Source: Comamonas sp. lk (GTDB taxonomy: Bacteria; Pseudomonadota; Gammaproteobacteria; Burkholderiales; Burkholderiaceae_C). Taken from it: DNA of 15,342 nt. The position numbers and the translations under genes were made by a program. Of the stretch, positions 5,518-11,713 are shown one piece after another (positions within the stretch are counted from its first letter, which is position 1; every line of letters starts with the position of its first letter). Where the stretch lies: contig CAMDHL010000021.1 in the NCBI GenBank assembly GCA_945898105.1, positions 1 to 15,342 on the forward strand, written 5' to 3'. The notes under the pieces are model-generated. The model worked only from the letters and a program-made list of their open reading frames with translations, searched no databases and was not told the DNA's origin.

Positions 5518-6956
5518 GCGCGCCCGTATTTGGCGAAGTAGTCCGCCAGCAGTTGGTCCTCGGATGGCACATGCTCGGCGATGGGGCGCGAGATGCGAGT
5601 GATGTTCAGATAGTGCCGGTAGTTCATGTTCTCAGAAAAATTATTTTTCCCCCAGGTGCCGCAGCCCATGGACAAACTAAAGGGCAAGCCGTTGTCAAAG
5701 CTGCCACCAGTAGCGATGCAATGCGCTTGGTCGACGATGACACGAGAGACCGGCAAACGCAGACCCAGGGCCCGCGCGCGCTCGGGTCGCGCACTGTGCA
5801 AGCCTACGGAATGGCCAGCGCCTTGAAATGCGTAAATACGTTCCACCGTGGCCATGGCCGATTCAAAATCCGCCGCGCGGTACACGGTCAACACCGGGCA
5901 GAGTTTTTCGCCGGAAAACGGGTAGTCCTCGCCGGAACCACTTTCCTCCACCAGCAGCACGCGTGGCTGCATAGCGGCCACTTCAAGCAAGCCGGCGCGC
6001 TGCGCCACCACAGTCGCGCTTTGGCCAATGACGGCGCTTGAGAGTTTTCCGTCGGGCCACATCAAGGCCTGCAAGCTGGCTTTTTGTGCGGCATCCAGCA
6101 GCACCGCGCCACCGGCTTGTAATGCCTTAAGCAAAGCGGGCGCAGCTGCGTCGAGTACGACCAAGCTGTTTTCCGATGAGCAGCTGGTGGCGTTATCAAA
6201 GGTCTTAGAGCGCAGGATGCGCTCGGCAGCCAGCGCCATGTCTGCGCTCTCATCGACGATACCGGCCACATTGCCTGCGCCCACCCCGAATGCCGGCGTG
6301 CCGCTGGCATAGGCGGCGCGCACATTGGCTTGGGAGCCGGTGGCGACCACCAGATCGCAAGCGGCCATCAGTGCATACGTGGCGGCTTTGCTGATCGGCG
6401 CAGGCAGCACTTGCACCAAGTCACGCGGTGCGCCTATGCGGTCCAGGGCCGCGTGGATGTACTCCAGCAAACGCGCACTGGTGGCCCAGCCTTTTGGCGA
6501 GGGCGCGACGATCACGGCGTTGCGCCCTTTCAGCGCGTTGATGATTTTGTTTGCTGGAGTGGCCGCCGGGTTGGTCGATGGCGTGATGGCGCAGACCACG
6601 CCTACCGGACGCGCAATTTCGGTAATGCCGGTGGCAGGGTTGTCGGCAATCACGCCAACCGATTTAGCGCCTTGCAAGTCGCGCAGCAAGCCCAGCGTTT
6701 TGCGGTAGTTTTTACGCAGTTTGTCAGGTACATTGCCGATGCCAGTGTCTTGCACCGCAAGCTCGGCCAGCGTCTGGTTGCGACCGGGCTCCAAAATCGC
6801 CCAGGCCGCTGCAGCTACCAGTTCATCCACCCGCAGTTGGTCATACGTCTCAGCAATACGCTGCGCGGCGCGGGCGCGGTGCAGCAAGCCTTGCACAATG
6901 GCCTGCGCCTCTTGCTCGGCGGGGCTCATAGGCACAGACGACGTAGCTACTGCCAT
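5514..6956 (-). CDS. CoA-acylating aldehyde dehydrogenase, SauS-like candidate
   Basis: About 480 residues of the aldehyde dehydrogenase superfamily, of the CoA-acylating branch related to acetaldehyde and succinate-semialdehyde (SucD/EutE-like) dehydrogenases. It interconverts an acyl-CoA plus NAD(P)H with the aldehyde. Visible are I-A-R-P-V-G-V-V-C-A-I-T-P-S-T-N-P (about 116-132), P-S-P-K-G (153-157), the T-G-S nucleotide-binding turn, G-V-G-A-G-N-V (about 226-232), and the nucleophile in A-T-S-C-S-S-E-N (about C259). The start is set at ATG 6956, two bases after the receptor stop. A TTG at 6962 overlapping that stop would add two residues but has poorer spacing to the AAGG upstream. It sits between a TTT receptor and an acyl-CoA synthetase, so it probably works in the reductive direction on the ligase product. 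Sulfoacetyl-CoA is the best precedent, but the substrate cannot be read from sequence alone. Confidence 0.88.
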   Translation of the reverse strand: MAVATSSVPMSPAEQEAQAIVQGLLHRARAAQRIAETYDQLRVDELVAAAAWAILEPGRNQTLAELAVQDTGIGNVPDKLRKNYRKTLGLLRDLQGAKSVGVIADNPATGITEIARPVGVVCAITPSTNPAATPANKIINALKGRNAVIVAPSPKGWATSARLLEYIHAALDRIGAPRDLVQVLPAPISKAATYALMAACDLVVATGSQANVRAAYASGTPAFGVGAGNVAGIVDESADMALAAERILRSKTFDNATSCSSENSLVVLDAAAPALLKALQAGGAVLLDAAQKASLQALMWPDGKLSSAVIGQSATVVAQRAGLLEVAAMQPRVLLVEESGSGEDYPFSGEKLCPVLTVYRAADFESAMATVERIYAFQGAGHSVGLHSARPERARALGLRLPVSRVIVDQAHCIATGGSFDNGLPFSLSMGCGTWGKNNFSENMNYRHYLNITRISRPIAEHVPSEDQLLADYFAKYGRA

Positions 6957-6958
6957 AT

Positions 6959-7969
6959 TCAATCGGCCTTAATGTTGGCGTCTTTGGCCAGCTTGACCCA
7001 CTTGGGCACTTCGGCTGCGATGACCTTGCCCAGGGCTTCGGGCGTGCCGCCAACGGCATCGGCACCTTGCTCGATCAACTGCGCGCGAATGGCGGGCTCG
7101 GCCAGTACGGTGTTGAGCGCTTTGTTGAGCTTTTCGATGATGGGCCGCGGGGTTTTGGCCGGCACCAGCATGGCGTACCAGGAGTCAACTTCAAAGTCGG
7201 CCACACCGGCTTCTTGCATGGTGGGCACATCCGGAAAAGCCGGGCTGCGTTTGGTGGTGGAAACTGCCAGCGCGCGCAACTTGCCCGCTTTAACCTGCGC
7301 CGCTGCGGCAGGGATGGACACCCAGAGCAGAGGCACCTGGCCACCCATCACATCGGTCACCGCCGGGCCGCCGCCCCGATAAGGGATATGCGCCATGGGC
7401 GCGCCGGTACGCAAGACCATTAACTCGCCTGCCAAATGACCGGGGGAGCCATTACCCACCGAGGCAAAGGAAAACTTATCCGGCGCAGCCTTGGCCTGGG
7501 CCACCACATCAGCCACGGTGCGCACCGGCACCGCCATATTGGCCGCCAGCAACTGAGGTAGCGAGGCGACCAGGCCTACCGGCTCAAAGTCCTTGATGGT
7601 GTCAAAGGGCAGCTTGGGGAAGATCGCCGGGTTGATGGTGTGCGAGCTCAGGGTAAATAGCACGGTGTAGCCATCGGGCGCGGACTTGGCGACGATGTCG
7701 GTGCCCAGCGAACCGCCAGCGCCACCTTTGTTGTCGATCACGATGGGCTGGCCCAACGCTGCCTGCAAGCGCTGCTGAACGATGCGCGCTACCACGTCGG
7801 TGCCGCCGCCGGGCGGGTAAGGCACCACGAATTTGATTGGTTTATCCGGGTAAGCGGCCTGCGCCTGTGCGGCCATCGGCGCAGCAAGCATGAAAAGGGT
7901 GGCCAAAGCAAGCGCCCAAACAGAACGGGACTGGCGGGAAAGGAGGGAAAGGCGGGGAATCGTGTGCAT
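6959..7969 (-). CDS. Tripartite tricarboxylate transporter (Bug family) periplasmic receptor
   Basis: This 336-residue substrate-binding protein has a Sec signal peptide: positively charged residues 1-15, a hydrophobic core at 18-32, and probable cleavage after A38 in A-Q-A/A-Y-P. The mature N terminus A-Y-P-D-K-P-I-K-F-V-V-P-Y-P-P-G-G-G-T-D is the Bug-family hallmark, with the P-Y-P-P-G-G loop that contacts a carboxylate ligand. Further family segments are Y-T-V-L-F, the F-E-P-V-G-L-V-A region, H-I-P-Y-R-G-G-G-P-A and F-P-D-V-P-T-M-Q-E-A-G. Bug proteins deliver carboxylates to TctA/TctB permeases or act as orphan receptors; no membrane partners are in the window. As first gene of the operon with the acylating dehydrogenase and the CoA ligase, it probably captures the carboxylate those enzymes process. 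Confidence 0.95.
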   Translation of the reverse strand: MHTIPRLSLLSRQSRSVWALALATLFMLAAPMAAQAQAAYPDKPIKFVVPYPPGGGTDVVARIVQQRLQAALGQPIVIDNKGGAGGSLGTDIVAKSAPDGYTVLFTLSSHTINPAIFPKLPFDTIKDFEPVGLVASLPQLLAANMAVPVRTVADVVAQAKAAPDKFSFASVGNGSPGHLAGELMVLRTGAPMAHIPYRGGGPAVTDVMGGQVPLLWVSIPAAAAQVKAGKLRALAVSTTKRSPAFPDVPTMQEAGVADFEVDSWYAMLVPAKTPRPIIEKLNKALNTVLAEPAIRAQLIEQGADAVGGTPEALGKVIAAEVPKWVKLAKDANIKAD

Positions 7970-8194
7970 GATGTGTCTCTTTCTTAAAAGTTCATGGGAT
8001 CGCTGCCCAGCGCAGATTGTGCACCGGACCCACGGGCCAGACCGGTTTCACTGTACAAAACCCGTCAGATACCATCGCACGGCTCATGGCACGCCGCTTG
8101 CGTACAGCGATAGCAAGCCGCACAAAATCGCCCGCGCAGCCTGTGAACGTCGCGGTTTCGACAGTGTGTCCCCTTTTTTGTCAGGAAAACCGCC
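7970..8194. other. Divergent intergenic region between the TTT operon and the pilus-side locus
   Basis: These 225 bases must hold the promoters of the minus-strand receptor operon and the plus-strand exported protein. I could not resolve a confident -35/-10 pair on either strand. A modest dyad, GCTTGC (8096-8101) and GCAAGC (8113-8118), lies near the middle. A plus-strand AGGA (8181-8186 area, within TCAGGAAAACCGCC) sits at a usable distance from the ATG at 8195. No small gene is convincing here. Confidence 0.4.
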
Positions 8195-8920
8195 ATGACC
8201 GCCCGACTGCTCACCACTACCTTCGCTCTATCAAATGCCCTCGGCCGTTGGACTTGGGCCATAGCACTGGCTTTGGCCCTTTCTTTCACTGGCATGCCTG
8301 GCGGCGCATGGGCGGCTAGCACGCCCGCCCTGAACCTCTCGAGCCTCAAAGCCAGCCACAGCTACACGCCCAGTCTGGGAGAAAACCTGGAGCGCATCGT
8401 CGCCAAGACCATGCCCAACAGCCCCTTGCGCGCCGACCTTTTGGCACAAGCCTTTGTAGCCCTGAACCCACAGGCCTTCAGCAAAAGCACCCCACTGCGC
8501 ACCGTAGGTACAGCCAAGCTTCAAGTGCCCAATCACAACCAGCTAATGCACATCGCGCTGGCTAGCAGCAGCGAAACACTGCAGGCATTGGCGCCCAAAG
8601 CGGCCCCTACGCCCGCCCCCGAGCGACGGGAAAACTGGGTGCGCTACGCGGGAGGCCCCATCAAAACCCCAGCACAGTCCGACGCCGCAAGTGAAGAGCG
8701 GCGCCACTGGGTCCGTTACCTGGGCGGCACCTTGGCCCGCGCCTTTAGCGACAGCCCGGCCCGCACCGAGACCCAGACCTGGGTGCAATACCCAGCGGTA
8801 GCCCGTGCTGCACCTTCCCCCGCCGCCCCTCCGGAAGCAAGCATTGACACCAGCAAATGGGTGCGCTACGTGGCCAACCGGCTTTACCCCCAGCAGCAAT
8901 TCGCACAACTTTTTGACTAA
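8195..8920 (+). CDS. Exported protein with FimV/LysM-like segment and four W-V-(R/Q)-Y repeats
   Basis: This is a 241-residue protein of no family I can name. Residues 1-40 look like a long signal sequence: charged start, hydrophobic 21-33, and probable cleavage after A-W-A (40). Residues 55-120 (S-H-S-Y-T-P-S-L-G-E-N-L-E-R-I, then A-L-N-P-Q-A-F, then L-Q-V-P-N) resemble the LysM-like peptidoglycan-binding segment of FimV proteins, in which an initiation step, an N-P-x-A-F core and a final I-P/V-P stretch recur. The C-terminal half is Pro/Ala-rich and has W-V-(R/Q)-Y at W148, W172, W196 and W222, spaced 24, 24 and 26 residues, mostly preceded by charged residues. The gene stands just upstream of the minor-pilin operon but has its own start region, so a pilus-assembly role is possible, not shown. 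Confidence 0.7.
   Translation: MTARLLTTTFALSNALGRWTWAIALALALSFTGMPGGAWAASTPALNLSSLKASHSYTPSLGENLERIVAKTMPNSPLRADLLAQAFVALNPQAFSKSTPLRTVGTAKLQVPNHNQLMHIALASSSETLQALAPKAAPTPAPERRENWVRYAGGPIKTPAQSDAASEERRHWVRYLGGTLARAFSDSPARTETQTWVQYPAVARAAPSPAAPPEASIDTSKWVRYVANRLYPQQQFAQLFD
8621..8890 (+). repeat. Four tandem W-V-(R/Q)-Y repeat units in the exported protein
   Basis: The repeat cores are encoded at 8636, 8708, 8780 and 8858 (first base of each Trp codon). Units 1 and 2 share a charged lead-in and a trailing small/Gly pair (Y-A-G-G and Y-L-G-G). Unit 3 is W-V-Q-Y-P and unit 4 is W-V-R-Y-V-A-N. The DNA of the cores differs at synonymous sites (TGGGTGCGCTAC, TGGGTCCGTTAC, TGGGTGCAATAC), so the repeats are old and under protein-level selection rather than recent duplications. 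Confidence 0.75.
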
Positions 8921-9014
8921 AGCGTAAGGCGACGGCGAGGACATCGCGGGCACCCCAAGGCGCATCAATAGATGTGGTAATCGAAAAATTTACTTAAATC
9001 ATTATTTATTTAAC

Positions 9015-9020
9015 TATAAT
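9015..9020 (+). promoter_or_regulatory. Candidate -10 element for the minor-pilin operon
   Basis: A perfect TATAAT lies in a strongly AT-rich stretch (about 8980-9042) that contrasts with its surroundings. The GTG start of fimT is 33 bases downstream of it. No good -35 is found at 16-18 bases upstream (ACTTAA at best), so the promoter may need an activator. The rest of 8921-9052 shows no gene and no clear terminator for the preceding gene. Confidence 0.45.
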
Positions 9021-9052
9021 TTGCAATTTGATTAATTAGATCAAGTTGCGCT

Positions 9053-9679
9053 GTGCCACCTCTTTCGCACGTTTTCGCTAGCCGTCAGCGTACCGCCTTC
9101 GGCGGTCGTGCGGCAACGCGTAAGGCGCAAGGCGGTTTCACTTTGTTGGAGTTGGCGGTGACGGTCACCATCATCGCCGTGCTGGCCGGCATGGGGATGT
9201 CCAGTTGGGCGGGGCTGACCCAAAAAGAAGCCGTCAAGGGCCAAGTCAACGCCCTTTTAGGGGCCATGCGCTTTGCCCGCTCAGAAGCGATCAAAAAAAA
9301 TGCCCGAGTAGTCATCTGTCCGCGCGATCTGGCAGCAACGCCAATCAGCAGTACCTACCCCTGCAATACGACCACCGGTGCCAAATGGGACAACGGCTGG
9401 ATCATCTTTGTCGACCAAAGCGCTAACAACCAATACGACGCAAGCGAGACCCTGCTCAAAGAACAAGGCAGCTTGTCGGGAAGCGGCGGCATCACTATGA
9501 ATAACGGGAGCAGCAACGGCGACCGCATTGTTTTTCGCAATAGTGGCATCTTGTACTTTGGTGCTTCCAACATCAAATTCCTACCCACTTCGCAGGACAG
9601 CACACGCGGCTCCATGGTCTGCATCTCCATGCAAGGCCGCGCCCGAGTTGTTGACATCGCGTCCACATGTCCAAGTTAA
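9053..9679 (+). CDS. fimT: Type IV pilus minor pilin, FimT/FimU (GspH-like)
   Basis: This 208-residue class III prepilin starts at GTG; no in-frame ATG precedes the pilin motif, and the leader is long (28 residues) and basic. Prepilin peptidase should cut at Q-G-G28/F29-T-L-L-E, with the +5 glutamate present, followed by a hydrophobic helix (V-T-V-T-I-I-A-V-L-A-G). The W-A-G-L-T-Q and R-F-A-R-S-E-A-I-K segments fit the GspH/FimT family. The C terminus carries C190 and C206, which probably form a disulfide, and between them Q-G-R-A-R-V (195-198). GRxR is the motif linked to DNA binding by FimT in natural transformation. First gene of fimT-pilV-pilW-pilX-pilY1. No strong Shine-Dalgarno is visible, so the exact start is less certain than the gene. 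It contains an A8 run at 9293-9300. Confidence 0.9.
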   Translation: MPPLSHVFASRQRTAFGGRAATRKAQGGFTLLELAVTVTIIAVLAGMGMSSWAGLTQKEAVKGQVNALLGAMRFARSEAIKKNARVVICPRDLAATPISSTYPCNTTTGAKWDNGWIIFVDQSANNQYDASETLLKEQGSLSGSGGITMNNGSSNGDRIVFRNSGILYFGASNIKFLPTSQDSTRGSMVCISMQGRARVVDIASTCPS

Positions 9680-10221
9680 TGCGTCCCGCTCATGTCTCTC
9701 GTCAACGCGGCATAGCCTTGATCGAGGTGCTTATAGCCATGCTGGTCACCGCCTTTGGCTTGGCGGCGATCAGTCTTTTACTGGTAGCCACGACGCAGTA
9801 CGGCAAGATGGCGCAGTTTCAGAATTCGGCGCAACAACTGGCCACTGGCTATGCCGAGCAAATGCGGGCCAACCCGGATGGATTTACCGGCGGTCTATAC
9901 AACAAAACCAGTAGCTACTCGTCCGGTGCCAGCGCCGTAAGCGTGCCCACCTGCTCCATTACCAGCCAATGCACCGCCGCCGAGCTGGCCGCAATTGATG
10001 CCGCCCAATGGCGCAACAAACTGCGCGCCAACCTGCCCGGTGGCGATGCCTATGTGCTGCGTAGCGGCAATGCAGCAGATATTTGGGTGATGTGGCTGGA
10101 GCCGGGTACACAGTCTGGCCTGGACTCCTTGTCGATAGGCGGCGCCAACTGCCCTAGCGCGGCGTTGCCAGCGGCTGGCGCCCTGAAGCCGCGTTGCTTT
10201 TTTTTGCGGGTGTGGTTATGA
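9667..10221 (+). CDS. pilV: Type IV pilus minor pilin PilV
   Basis: This 184-residue prepilin has a short basic leader ending Q-R-G15/I-A-L-I-E-V-L-I-A-M, with Gly at -1 and Glu at +5, then a hydrophobic helix to about residue 40. The G-L-A-A-I-S-L-L-L-V-A-T-T segment and the Q-Q-L-A-T-G-Y-A-E-Q-M-R-A-N-P motif are typical of PilV (GspI-like). Four cysteines (in P-T-C, S-Q-C, A-N-C and P-R-C) may pair in the periplasm or pilus. It overlaps fimT by 13 bases if translation starts at 9667; an in-frame ATG at 9679 (TAATG with the fimT stop) would shorten the leader by four residues and is equally credible. Its TGA overlaps the pilW ATG. A T8 run (10198-10205) lies just before the stop. PilV is expected in the tip complex that primes pilus assembly. 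Confidence 0.93.
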   Translation: MSKLMRPAHVSRQRGIALIEVLIAMLVTAFGLAAISLLLVATTQYGKMAQFQNSAQQLATGYAEQMRANPDGFTGGLYNKTSSYSSGASAVSVPTCSITSQCTAAELAAIDAAQWRNKLRANLPGGDAYVLRSGNAADIWVMWLEPGTQSGLDSLSIGGANCPSAALPAAGALKPRCFFLRVWL

Positions 10222-11159
10222 GACGCCTGCAGGATCTGCGAACGCGCCAAGGCGGGTTTAGCCTGATCGAATTACTGGTGTCCATGACGCTGGGTCTGGT
10301 CATGGTAGGTGCGCTGGTTTCGCTTTTGAGTACCAGCTTGCAAACCAATAGCCAGACCAGCAATAGCGCCCAAATGACCGAAGAAGGGGGTTTGGCACTG
10401 GAGTTTCTGGCGCGCTATGTGCGCATGGCAGGCTTTAGCCCGCCATTGGCGAACGCATCTGGCGCCAGTGTGCTGGTGAACGGCGTGCAAACTCAGGCCA
10501 TTGAAAGTGACTTCGCCGGCGCCGGACTGCGGGGATGCGATGGAGGTTTCACAGATGCCACTGCAGCCTGGGAAAGCCTGAGCTGCCAAGCCGGCAGTAA
10601 CCCTTCAATTGCTTTGCGTTTTCAAGGAGACCTCGATAACACCGAGCCCAGCAAACCAGACTTGCCCAGCACACCAGCCTTGCCCACTGACTGCCTGGCG
10701 CAGAAGATTACCAGCAAAGCCCCCTCTATTTACGACGCCACACGAGAAGTCACCATCGTCGAGGCTCGGTTCACAGTTAACAGCAATGCCGAACTAGTCT
10801 GCGGCGGCAATGGCAATAGCTTCACTGCGCAGCCCTTGTTTGGCAACACCGAGGGTTTGCGGATCAGCTATGGCCTTGCCGCTGACGGCCGCTCCACCCA
10901 GGTCTTGCGCTATGTCAACGCCGCCACCGCGGACACCTTGCTTCTGGCCGATGGCAGCAGCGCCAGCGTTGACCAGCGCTGGTCTCGGGTCGTGAGCGTC
11001 AAGATTTGCCTGGTAGTACGCGCCGGCACACCCGACCAATCTCAGCCAACGCCTTATGTCGACTGTGATGAGCACACGGTGACCCCCTCAGACAAATATT
11101 TACGCCGCAGCATCAGCACCGTGGTCACGTTGCGCAACCGCTCGGCATTGATCCAATGA
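10218..11159 (+). CDS. pilW: Type IV pilus minor pilin PilW
   Basis: This 313-residue prepilin starts at the ATG overlapping the pilV TGA (ATGA). The frame is open further upstream to a TTG at 10194, but that would add eight unneeded residues. The leader M-R-R-L-Q-D-L-R-T-R-Q-G-G13 is followed by F-S-L-I-E-L-L-V-S-M, with Glu at +5. A long globular domain holds the S-A-Q-M-T-E-E-G-G-L-A-L-E-F-L-A-R-Y-V-R-M-A-G-F segment characteristic of PilW, where helix alpha-1C joins the head. Cysteines in R-G-C-D, S-C-Q, D-C-L, V-C-G, I-C-L and D-C-D suggest several disulfides. The size and order match PilW of the Pseudomonas FimU-PilV-PilW-PilX set, the GspJ equivalent. The stop overlaps the pilX start by four bases. 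Confidence 0.93.
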   Translation: MRRLQDLRTRQGGFSLIELLVSMTLGLVMVGALVSLLSTSLQTNSQTSNSAQMTEEGGLALEFLARYVRMAGFSPPLANASGASVLVNGVQTQAIESDFAGAGLRGCDGGFTDATAAWESLSCQAGSNPSIALRFQGDLDNTEPSKPDLPSTPALPTDCLAQKITSKAPSIYDATREVTIVEARFTVNSNAELVCGGNGNSFTAQPLFGNTEGLRISYGLAADGRSTQVLRYVNAATADTLLLADGSSASVDQRWSRVVSVKICLVVRAGTPDQSQPTPYVDCDEHTVTPSDKYLRRSISTVVTLRNRSALIQ

Positions 11160-11701
11160 AGCCGATCCAACCCTTCCCTCATCGGGCACCTCAGCAGGGC
11201 TTTGTGCTGATTCTGGCGCTCATCATGCTGGTGGTGCTGTCGGGCGCCGCCGCCTGGGCCGCCAAGGCTGCCATCTCGGGTGAGCAAATTGCCAACAACT
11301 TACGCACTGTGCTCACGGCGCAGCAAAGTGCCGAAATGGCACTGCGCTATTGCGAAAACCAGATGCTCGCTGGCAACGCGGCGGGCCTGGTGGTCAATAT
11401 GGATGGCGCACCGGCACCGACCCAATGGCAAACCCGCATCAACTGGGGCACCCTGACCAACCCACCACGGGCCAACACCCTGCCCGCCAGCGTCACCGAT
11501 TCAGTCAACAGTGCGGGGTTCGCTATGGGCTTGCGCCCCCAGTGCATGGTCGAAGAGTTGCGGCTTGCCCAGTCCGACATGCAAAAAGCCCAGGCCTACC
11601 TCATCACCGCGCGCGGCTACAGCCCTGACTACAGCGCAGACGCCAACGGAAAAACCAAAACCGGCACCGAAATCTGGGTGCAATCAACTGTACGTTTTTA
11701 A
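11156..11701 (+). CDS. pilX: Type IV pilus assembly protein PilX (GspK-like)
   Basis: This 181-residue prepilin-like protein has the leader M-K-P-I-Q-P-F-P-H-R-A-P-Q-Q-G15 and then F-V-L-I-L-A-L-I-M-L-V-V-L-S-G. The +5 residue is Leu, not Glu, as is usual for PilX_N-domain and GspK proteins, which sit at the very tip of the fibre and need no neighbour's N terminus to pair with. The conserved I-S-G-E-Q-I-A-N-N-L-R and Q-Q-S-A-E-M-A-L-R-Y-C-E segments follow. Two cysteines (C-E-N and P-Q-C-M) could pair. The C terminus I-W-V-Q-S-T-V-R-F is typical of the family. The start forms ATGA with the pilW stop. pilY1 begins 12 bases after the TAA, consistent with PilX recruiting PilY1 to the tip. Confidence 0.9.
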   Translation: MKPIQPFPHRAPQQGFVLILALIMLVVLSGAAAWAAKAAISGEQIANNLRTVLTAQQSAEMALRYCENQMLAGNAAGLVVNMDGAPAPTQWQTRINWGTLTNPPRANTLPASVTDSVNSAGFAMGLRPQCMVEELRLAQSDMQKAQAYLITARGYSPDYSADANGKTKTGTEIWVQSTVRF

Positions 11702-11702
11702 A

Positions 11703-11707
11703 AGGAG
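11703..11707 (+). promoter_or_regulatory. Strong Shine-Dalgarno of pilY1
   Basis: AGGAG within AAAGGAG sits six bases before the ATG at 11714. An in-frame ATG at 11708 is too close to it, which fixes the start at 11714. Within the operon this is the best ribosome binding site; fimT, pilV, pilW and pilX rely on overlaps or weak sites, so PilY1 is probably translated independently. Confidence 0.75.
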
Positions 11708-11713
11708 ATGCCA

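Noticed and set aside
5304..6041. 245-codon plus-strand open frame opposite the ligase/dehydrogenase junction
   Set aside because: Antisense to two well-supported genes; the composition is rich in His, Arg and Ala with no domain, as expected of a shadow frame.
6330..7382. 350-codon open frame on the plus strand across the aldehyde dehydrogenase and TTT receptor genes
   Set aside because: It runs antisense across two clear coding genes, has no recognisable motif, and is the kind of open frame that high-GC codon bias produces.
9092..9106. ACCGCC-TTC-GGCGGT hairpin near the start of fimT as a terminator or attenuator
   Set aside because: It lies inside the coding frame by the only usable start, has no T-tract, and CCGCC-TTC-GGCGG dyads are common by chance in such GC-rich DNA.
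8922..9127. Direct repeat GCGTAAGGCG at 8922-8931 and 9118-9127 as a mobile-element or attachment-site footprint
   Set aside because: Only ten bases match, one copy is inside fimT, and nothing mobile lies between the copies.
10194..10217. TTG at 10194 as the pilW start
   Set aside because: The ATG at 10218 overlaps the pilV stop and gives a normal 13-residue prepilin leader.
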